Notes under the pieces: generated by a model
Database searches by the model: none
What the model saw: the letters and a program-made list of their open reading frames with translations, nothing else
What the model was told of the DNA's origin: nothing
Position numbers and translations under genes: made by a program
In this document: positions 5,977-10,844 of the stretch, in pieces
How the letters are laid out: every line of letters begins with the position of its first letter
Position numbering within the stretch: the stretch's first letter is position 1
Origin: Gammaproteobacteria bacterium
Lineage (GTDB): Bacteria > Pseudomonadota > Gammaproteobacteria > PS1 > Pseudothioglobaceae
Direction of reading: 5' to 3'
Length of the DNA: 10,844 bases
Assembly: GCA_015658965.1 (NCBI GenBank)
Contig: DQNX01000169.1
Span: forward strand, 1-10,844

Positions 5977-5985
5977 ATTATAGCA
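5977..5985 (-). promoter_or_regulatory. Predicted extended -10 promoter for the smr-xseA-M23-RDD run
   Basis: On the minus strand TGCTATAAT (5985-5977) is an extended -10 identical to the one at 2816-2808; no -35 match is evident, which an extended -10 can tolerate. Transcription would begin about 5966-5970, inside the rpsT terminator hairpin, so transcripts made here would lack its full 5' arm and escape termination. The leader would be only about 20 bases. Prediction only. Confidence 0.45.
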
Positions 5986-6001
5986 ATGTAAACGTTTAAG
6001 T

Positions 6002-6262
6002 TTATAGTGCTTTAATCTGTGCATTAAAGCGAGACTTCTTTCTAGCTGCTTGGTTTTTGTTCATTAAACCTTTGCTGACTGCTTGGTCAATCATTTTTTG
6101 CATTGCCGTAAAGCCACCTTGTGCTTCTGCTTTATTGCCCGCCTCTAAAGCGTAAGCTACTTTCTTAATAAAAGTACGAACTTTAGCTCGAATTTGAGAA
6201 TTATGTTTGTTGCGTTTAACTGCTTGTCTTGCGCGTTTTTTAGAACCTGCTGAATTAGCCAT
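6002..6262 (-). CDS. rpsT: 30S ribosomal protein S20
   Basis: S20 is a primary 16S rRNA-binding protein of the small subunit. The 86 residues match the family length (E. coli 87) and its typical sequence: the opening MANSAGSKKRARQA, then KRNKHNSQIRAKVRTFIKKV (16-35), and the C-terminal GLMNKNQAARKKSRFNAQIKAL (65-86). It is highly basic throughout and rich in helix. The gene has its own predicted promoter just upstream and a strong terminator just downstream, so it is likely a single-gene unit within an otherwise continuous run. No clear Shine-Dalgarno sequence precedes the ATG; in E. coli rpsT also has a weak initiation region and is autogenously controlled, but nothing here proves that. Confidence 0.98.
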   Translation of the reverse strand: MANSAGSKKRARQAVKRNKHNSQIRAKVRTFIKKVAYALEAGNKAEAQGGFTAMQKMIDQAVSKGLMNKNQAARKKSRFNAQIKAL

Positions 6263-6295
6263 CGTATTAAAAAGTTGGAATTAGTAAAACGCGTA

Positions 6296-6324
6296 ATTAT
6301 AAAGTCTTAAGCGTTAAAAGTCCA
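6296..6324 (-). promoter_or_regulatory. Predicted sigma-70 promoter of rpsT
   Basis: On the minus strand TGGACT (6324-6319) and a perfect TATAAT (6301-6296) are separated by 17 bases. The -35 matches four of six consensus positions. Transcription would begin about 6289-6290, giving a leader of roughly 27 bases. The -35 lies inside the last codons of hflD. No terminator is visible between hflD and rpsT, so read-through from upstream could add to expression. Confidence 0.6.
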
Positions 6325-6919
6325 TAGTGTTTACTAATTTAAGTGTCTTTTTCTTATTCAGTAACAATTGCCAAGTTCGACCGCCTTGTGACTTCCATAG
6401 AGAAACCGCTCGAATGCCAGCTAACAGTAGCGCTCTAATATGATTGGCGGTGTGTTGATTGGATAAATAAATTTGCTCACCACTGACCATGATTCTTGGA
6501 TTAAGCCCGCCTAAAGTTGTTTTGTAAAGTTCAGCCAAACGTGCCAATGAATTTGAATGCCCAATTTCAAAAAAATCTTGTTTTTTGATGAAATTAATTT
6601 CATCCGATATTTGCGACAATAATTTTTGATCTTTCATCAATTTTTTCTCAAGATTGATCAATGCCAAAGAATAAAAAATCACATTCTGCATAGATTTACT
6701 TTTTGTTCCAAAAGCTTTAGTCAGTGCGCCGAGACCGATAGAGAGATCTTTGGTCGATGAAAAAACCTCGTAAACTTTGGTACTGTCACTCATAATGCTT
6801 TTTAAACTGGCTTTATTACTTTGAGAGTCACAAGTACCTGTGGAGGCTAACTGATCAACCAAAGTCGTAGTTTGTAGAAGGGAGGCAAGTGCCAGTGTTT
6901 GTTGTTTTAATTTATCCAT
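6314..6919 (-). CDS. hflD: HflD homologue (high-frequency lysogenisation protein family)
   Basis: HflD is a helical, membrane-peripheral protein; in E. coli it interacts with the phage lambda CII protein and affects lysogeny, but its cellular role is not settled. The 201 residues have the family's usual length and landmarks: QTLALASLLQTTTLVDQLASTG (7-28), LINLEKKL (87-94), LGGLNPRIMVSG (136-147) and the most conserved stretch RALLLAGIRAVSLWKSQGG (162-180). It follows mnmA after 13 bases, the same mnmA-hflD order as E. coli, which argues for a shared function with tRNA modification or simply an old operon. It is followed by rpsT rather than purB. The sequence is complete and shows no disruptions. 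Confidence 0.93.
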   Translation of the reverse strand: MDKLKQQTLALASLLQTTTLVDQLASTGTCDSQSNKASLKSIMSDSTKVYEVFSSTKDLSIGLGALTKAFGTKSKSMQNVIFYSLALINLEKKLMKDQKLLSQISDEINFIKKQDFFEIGHSNSLARLAELYKTTLGGLNPRIMVSGEQIYLSNQHTANHIRALLLAGIRAVSLWKSQGGRTWQLLLNKKKTLKLVNTMDF

Positions 6920-6932
6920 TGTTTATTAAATG

Positions 6933-8030
6933 CTAGTTTCTACTTTCAATAATTGCACCGCCAAGACAAATATCATCATTATAAAAAACCACGGATTGAC
7001 CTGGCGTGATTGCGCGTTGAGCTTGATCAAATACCACAGTAATCTGTCCATCACCATGTTTTTCAATGGTGCAAGGTTGTGAGTGTTGACGATACCGTAT
7101 TTTTGCCGTGCATGCCAATGGTAATGTTGGGGGATTGGCGATCCAATGTGGATTAGAGGCGTTAAGAGTTTTTTGATATAACAATGGATGATCGCCTTGT
7201 ACAACGACCAATTCATTGCTATCAATGCGCTTATCAGCCACAAACCATGGCTCACCAGATGCGCCGAAACCGCCACCAATTTCTAAACCTTTGCGTTGGC
7301 CTATGGTGTAGAAAGCCAAGCCCTCATGATGTTTGATAAACTGCCCATCTTGATCGACAATATTGCCTTGTTGTTTGGGTAGATAAGTCTGCAGAAACTC
7401 TGAAAAATTGCGCTCACCAATAAAGCAAATACCGGTTGAATCTTTTTTATCTGCTGTGACAAAGCTGTTTTCTGTGGCAATTTTACGCACTTCATCTTTG
7501 TTAATTTCACCGAGTGGAAATAGACTCTTCGAGAGCTGGTATTGATTAAGTAAGTGCAAAAAATAACTTTGATCTTTGTTGTCATCAAGCCCAGTTTGTA
7601 ATTGATAAACACCCTTGTCTTGATGGATTCTCGCATAATGACCCGTGGCAATCTGATCAGCACCGAGTGAGAGTGCATGTTCTAAAAAAACCTTAAATTT
7701 AATCTTTTGGTTGCACAGAACATCAGGGTTGGGCGTGCGACCTTTTTTATGCTCTTTGAGAAAATGATCAAACACATCGTCCCAATAATCAGCAGAAAAA
7801 TTAATCGTGTGGAGTTTAACGCCGAGCCTGTCAGCCACTTTTTGTGCATCCGATAAGTCTTGTTCTGCGGTACAAATGCCATCAGTATCATCTTCTTCCC
7901 AGTTTTTCATAAACAAGGTCTCGACTTCATAGCCTTGCTCTAACAGTAGCAAGGTGGCAACAGAGGAATCAACACCACCAGAAAGGCCCACCATAATTTT
8001 GGTGTTTTTATTAGGACTCAAATTTTTCAT
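6933..8030 (-). CDS. mnmA: tRNA-specific 2-thiouridylase MnmA
   Basis: MnmA adds sulfur to uridine 34 of tRNA-Lys, -Glu and -Gln, taking it from the TusE relay in gammaproteobacteria. From the ATG at 8030 the protein has 365 residues, near E. coli's 368. The PP-loop GLSGGVDSS (15-23) binds ATP, FMKNWEEDD (40-48) and GRTPNPDVLCNQKIKF (97-112, with Cys106) follow, then DSTGICFIGER (197-207, with Cys202). Cys106 and Cys202 are the catalytic pair. A central and a C-terminal beta-barrel domain follow, with GQRKGLEIGG and ITPGQSVVFY. The frame is open to a TTG at 8042, but ATG at 8030 is preferred. Either way the 5' end overlaps phoH, by 20 bases from the ATG. The hflD gene follows. Confidence 0.97.
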   Translation of the reverse strand: MKNLSPNKNTKIMVGLSGGVDSSVATLLLLEQGYEVETLFMKNWEEDDTDGICTAEQDLSDAQKVADRLGVKLHTINFSADYWDDVFDHFLKEHKKGRTPNPDVLCNQKIKFKVFLEHALSLGADQIATGHYARIHQDKGVYQLQTGLDDNKDQSYFLHLLNQYQLSKSLFPLGEINKDEVRKIATENSFVTADKKDSTGICFIGERNFSEFLQTYLPKQQGNIVDQDGQFIKHHEGLAFYTIGQRKGLEIGGGFGASGEPWFVADKRIDSNELVVVQGDHPLLYQKTLNASNPHWIANPPTLPLACTAKIRYRQHSQPCTIEKHGDGQITVVFDQAQRAITPGQSVVFYNDDICLGGAIIESRN

Positions 8031-8934
8031 AAGCCAAGACAATGCGTTGTACTAATTTGTGTCGAACCACATCTTTTGACTCAAAGTGGCAAAATGAGAT
8101 TTGCTTTTCATCTGACAACACTTTCATGGCCTGTATCAGACCAGATTGATCCGGTCTGGCCAAGTCAATCTGAGTAATATCGCCGGTAATGACCATTTTC
8201 GAGCCAAAGCCCATGCGGGTTAAAAACATTTTCATTTGTTCGATGGTGGTGTTTTGTGCTTCATCCAAAATTATAAAGGATTCGTTAAGCGTGCGTCCGC
8301 GCATAAATGCGAGTGGTGCTACTTCAATCACATTTTTATCTAATAATTTAGTGACTTTTTCAAACCCCAGCATTTCATAGAGTGCGTCATAAATAGGGCG
8401 TAAATAAGGGTCAACTTTCTCAGTTAAATCACCCGGTAAAAAACCCAGTTTTTCACCTGCCTCAACCGCTGGACGTACCAAAATGATACGACGTACATCT
8501 GAGCGTTCTAAAGCTTCAACAGCGCGTGCTACTGCAAGGTAAGTTTTGCCAGTACCGGCAGGGCCAATACCAAATGTGCAATCTTTATCAGTAATAGATT
8601 TAACGTAGTGCTGTTGGTTGGCACTACGCACATGAATCATCTTGCGTCGTGTCTTAATGTTGACCGTTTGACTTGGTAGACCATCCTGCGTGCGAGCTTT
8701 AATGCACATCTCTAGATCTTGAAGACCGATAGTTTGCTTGTCAGATAGTGCAAGCAAATCTTCTAATACTTGTGCAGCAAGTTGTGCACTATCGCCGGTA
8801 ATAGTAAATTCTGCACCTTTGTTATTAATGATAACGTCAAGACTTCTAGCAATGACTTCTAGATGTTTATCCAGCGAACCACAAATATTAGCCAGTTGCT
8901 CTAAGTTGTCTATATCTAGCGTTAGTTTCGTCAT
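8011..8934 (-). CDS. PhoH-family ATPase (YbeZ-like)
   Basis: PhoH/YbeZ proteins are cytoplasmic P-loop ATPases with a RecA-like fold, thought to act in RNA metabolism with the endoribonuclease YbeY. The 307 residues have a short KH-like N-terminal part (about 1-85), then the ATPase core: Walker A GPAGTGKT (124-131), LVRPAVEAGEKLGFLPGDL (152-170), Walker B FIILDEAQN (220-228) and the sensor-like VITGDITQID (248-257). It begins two bases after miaB, the miaB-ybeZ order of E. coli. The usual third gene, ybeY, is missing: mnmA starts inside the end of this gene. No toxin-type PIN domain is fused, so it is not a PhoH2. Identity secure, exact role inferred from the family. Confidence 0.95.
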   Translation of the reverse strand: MTKLTLDIDNLEQLANICGSLDKHLEVIARSLDVIINNKGAEFTITGDSAQLAAQVLEDLLALSDKQTIGLQDLEMCIKARTQDGLPSQTVNIKTRRKMIHVRSANQQHYVKSITDKDCTFGIGPAGTGKTYLAVARAVEALERSDVRRIILVRPAVEAGEKLGFLPGDLTEKVDPYLRPIYDALYEMLGFEKVTKLLDKNVIEVAPLAFMRGRTLNESFIILDEAQNTTIEQMKMFLTRMGFGSKMVITGDITQIDLARPDQSGLIQAMKVLSDEKQISFCHFESKDVVRHKLVQRIVLAYEKFES

Positions 8935-8936
8935 AA

Positions 8937-10262
8937 CTATTGTACCAACTCTCCCATCAGTGAGTTGCCACGTGCACCGGTAATTTTTACATCTACAATT
9001 TTTCCAATTAAAGCATCACCACCTTTAAAGTGTGTGTTGCGCATGTTTTCAGTTTTGCCAAACATATTATCGTCTTTCCTAGCTTTGTTCTCAACCAAGA
9101 CTTTTTGCACACTACCAATCATTGATTTTGAAATTATCTCAGTAGATTCATCGATGGTTTTTTGTACTAAGGCCAGTCGATCTTTCTTGACTTGCATGTC
9201 TACATCATCCGGGTAGCTCGCTGCAGGCGTACCAGGTCGTTGAGAATAAATAAAGCTGAATGATTTGTCAAAACCGATATCATTGATGAGTCTCATGGTG
9301 TTGTTAAAATCTTGATCAGTTTCCCCAGGAAAGCCAATAATAAAGTCACTAGAAATTGAAATATCAGGGCGAATTTCACGCAAACGCCTAATTTTAGATT
9401 TGTATTCAAGTGCAGTATGTCCACGCTTCATGAGTGTCAATATCTTATCAGAGCCACTTTGAATCGGTAAGTGCAGGTGTGAAACCAGCTCCGGGACTTC
9501 AGCGTACGCTTGGATTAAGCTGTCACTAAATTCAACCGGATGGGAAGTCGTATAACGAATACGATCAATGCCATCAATTTGCGCCACAATATTAATCAGT
9601 AACGCCAAGTCTGAGGTTTCACCGTCATCCATCTTGCCTTGATAAGCGTTGACGTTTTGCCCCAATAAATTTACCTCTCTCACGCCTTGGTTGGCTAGTA
9701 TCTGAACTTCTTTAATTACATCGTTAAATGGGCGTGAAACCTCTTCACCACGGGTGTATGGCACCACACAAAAGGTGCAATATTTACTACAGCCTTCCAT
9801 GATAGAAACAAAAGCACTCACACCGTCAGTTTTGGGCTCAGGCAGGTGGTCAAATTTCTCAATTTCTGGGAAAGAGATGTCAATGCTAACCTTTTTATCA
9901 CTCAGTGCATCGTTTAGCATATTGGGCAGTCGATGCAGTGTTTGTGGGCCGAAAATTATATCCACATATGGTGCACGCTTTAAAATGAGTTCGCCTTCTT
10001 GTGAGGCAACGCAGCCACCTACGCCAATCACCAAGTTGGGATTCTTTTCTTTGAGTTTGCGCCAACGACCCAGTTGGTGAAAGAGTTTTTCTTGGGCTTT
10101 TTCACGAATAGAACAGGTGTTAAGCAATAATACGTCGGCCTCAAGTGCATCGTCGGTCAACGCCAATCCGTGTGAGTGCTTAAGTACGTCACTCATTTTA
10201 TTAGAGTCGTACTCATTCATTTGACACCCAAAGGTGCGAATATATAATTTAGATAAAGACAT
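8937..10262 (-). CDS. miaB: tRNA-2-methylthio-N6-dimethylallyladenosine synthase MiaB
   Basis: MiaB is a radical-SAM methylthiotransferase that turns i6A37 into ms2i6A37 in tRNAs reading codons that start with U. The 441 residues match the family. The N-terminal UPF0004 domain carries the auxiliary-cluster cysteines Cys13 (FGCQMNEYDS), Cys50 (NTCSIREKA) and Cys84 (GGCVASQEG). The radical-SAM motif EGCSKYCTFCVVPYTRGEE (156-174) has Cys158, Cys162 and Cys165. HLPIQSGSDKIL and DFIIGFPGET follow, and the C-terminal TRAM domain (about 378-440) ends in GNSLMGELVQ. The start overlaps the stop of the mscS-like gene by one base (TAATG), and phoH follows two bases after its stop. NEYDS fits MiaB rather than RimO or MtaB. 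Its substrate is made by MiaA, not encoded here. Confidence 0.98.
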   Translation of the reverse strand: MSLSKLYIRTFGCQMNEYDSNKMSDVLKHSHGLALTDDALEADVLLLNTCSIREKAQEKLFHQLGRWRKLKEKNPNLVIGVGGCVASQEGELILKRAPYVDIIFGPQTLHRLPNMLNDALSDKKVSIDISFPEIEKFDHLPEPKTDGVSAFVSIMEGCSKYCTFCVVPYTRGEEVSRPFNDVIKEVQILANQGVREVNLLGQNVNAYQGKMDDGETSDLALLINIVAQIDGIDRIRYTTSHPVEFSDSLIQAYAEVPELVSHLHLPIQSGSDKILTLMKRGHTALEYKSKIRRLREIRPDISISSDFIIGFPGETDQDFNNTMRLINDIGFDKSFSFIYSQRPGTPAASYPDDVDMQVKKDRLALVQKTIDESTEIISKSMIGSVQKVLVENKARKDDNMFGKTENMRNTHFKGGDALIGKIVDVKITGARGNSLMGELVQ

Positions 10263-10844
10263 TACTTTTGAATATATAGTGTTTGTGTTGGGAAGGCAAT
10301 TTCTGCCTTATGCTTGGTAATAATTACTGCAATTGCAAGTAAGATTTCTTGTTTGATTTTTACGTATTCATCTTTACTTATTGTGTTGGTGAATGCATAA
10401 ACCATAAAGTCTAGAGAGGATGCATTGAAATAATTAAAGTACACTCGTAGAGATTCAGATTGATTAATACTCTTATGTGCTATTAGTAGCGCCTCTACTT
10501 CGTCAACAATTGCAGGCATTTTGTCAATATCATCATAACGAATACCAATCACTTCTTTAATACGACGGCCAGTCATGCGTGATGGTGTTTCAATCGGAAT
10601 AGAGGCAAAAATAGAGTTAGGGATATAAACAGGGTTTTGGCTAAAAGTGCGAATGCGTGTCATGCGCCAGCCTATTTTTTCAACCGTACCTTCAAACTCA
10701 CTAGAACGAATCCAATCACCAGTTGAAAAAGGTTTGTCCATTTGGATCATTAAACCACCAAAGATATTGGAAAGCATGTCTTTTGCGGCAAAGCCCATAA
10801 CAATACCACCAACACCACCAAAGGTGAGTAAGCTGGAGATTGAG
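10262..10844 (-). CDS. MscS-family mechanosensitive channel, YnaI-like, C-terminal part (runs off window)
   Basis: These inner-membrane channels open under membrane tension and release solutes on osmotic downshock. The reading frame stays open through the window edge, so the start and N-terminal membrane helices are missing; 193 residues are visible, beginning SISSLLTFGG. The pore-lining helix is glycine and alanine rich (TFGGVGGIVMGFAAKDMLSNIFGG), followed by MDKPFSTGDWIR, EGTVEKIGWRMTRIRTF and VYIPNSIFASIPIETPSRMTGRR of the beta domain, then the alpha/beta vestibule ending AFPTQTLYIQK. These phrases resemble E. coli YnaI more closely than MscS itself (for example GDWIRS, PNSLF and FPSQTLY). 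An internal ATG at 10798 lies in the pore helix and is not the start. The stop overlaps miaB's ATG by one base. Confidence 0.94.
   Translation of the reverse strand, partial: SISSLLTFGGVGGIVMGFAAKDMLSNIFGGLMIQMDKPFSTGDWIRSSEFEGTVEKIGWRMTRIRTFSQNPVYIPNSIFASIPIETPSRMTGRRIKEVIGIRYDDIDKMPAIVDEVEALLIAHKSINQSESLRVYFNYFNASSLDFMVYAFTNTISKDEYVKIKQEILLAIAVIITKHKAEIAFPTQTLYIQK

Noticed and set aside
6626..6640. A second FNR-like sequence, TTGAT and ATCAA, in hflD
   Set aside because: The half-sites are five bases apart instead of four, it lies deep in coding sequence, and no promoter is placed to use it.
10262..10798. Treating the MscS-like gene as complete from the ATG at 10798
   Set aside because: The frame continues upstream with matching pore-helix sequence, so that ATG is internal and the gene is cut by the window edge.
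1..10844. A CRISPR array, insertion sequence, toxin-antitoxin pair, tRNA or new multi-gene system
   Set aside because: No repeated spacing, transposase-like frame, inverted terminal repeats or cloverleaf was seen by eye on either strand; all frames except the small membrane protein belong to known families.

Overview
The window is a compact, AT-rich stretch of bacterial chromosome. All fifteen recognisable genes lie on the minus strand, so transcription runs from high to low coordinates. Gaps between genes never exceed about 80 bases and many genes touch or overlap. The gene families point to a gammaproteobacterium: HflD next to MnmA, MiaB next to a PhoH-type ATPase, FtsB next to IspD/IspF, and a YnaI-like MscS channel. 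Low G+C content and tight packing would suit a small-genome marine lineage such as the SUP05/Thioglobus sulfur oxidisers or their symbiotic relatives. That placement is inference from composition and gene content; no diagnostic gene is present.

In transcription order, the first block (10844 to 6314) is a MscS/YnaI-like channel (truncated by the window edge), miaB, phoH, mnmA and hflD, packed with overlaps or gaps of 0 to 13 bases. It combines osmotic safety with tRNA and RNA modification. The second block is rpsT (6262 to 6002), with its own predicted promoter and a clear rho-independent terminator. The third block (5949 to 2847) is an Smr-domain gene, xseA (exonuclease VII large subunit), a secreted M23 peptidase and an RDD membrane protein. 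It appears to start from a promoter buried in the rpsT terminator.

The fourth block (2766 to 1) is a small two-helix membrane protein of unknown function, ftsB, ispD, ispF and the first two thirds of murC. It serves cell division, isoprenoid precursor supply (and so the undecaprenyl carrier) and murein synthesis. Its predicted promoter carries a perfect TTGAT-N4-ATCAA palindrome centred near -42. That is the sequence and position of a class II FNR/ANR-type activator site, and it suggests oxygen- or redox-responsive expression of the small membrane protein and possibly of the genes behind it.

Most of the window is ordinary housekeeping sequence. No CRISPR array, mobile element, tRNA or rRNA was seen, and no new multi-gene defence or metabolic system. 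The points worth a second look are the FNR-type promoter with its unknown membrane protein, an IspF of a divergent chlamydial-like type, the superimposed terminator, promoter and ribosome binding site upstream of the smr gene, and the translational coupling of murC to ispF.
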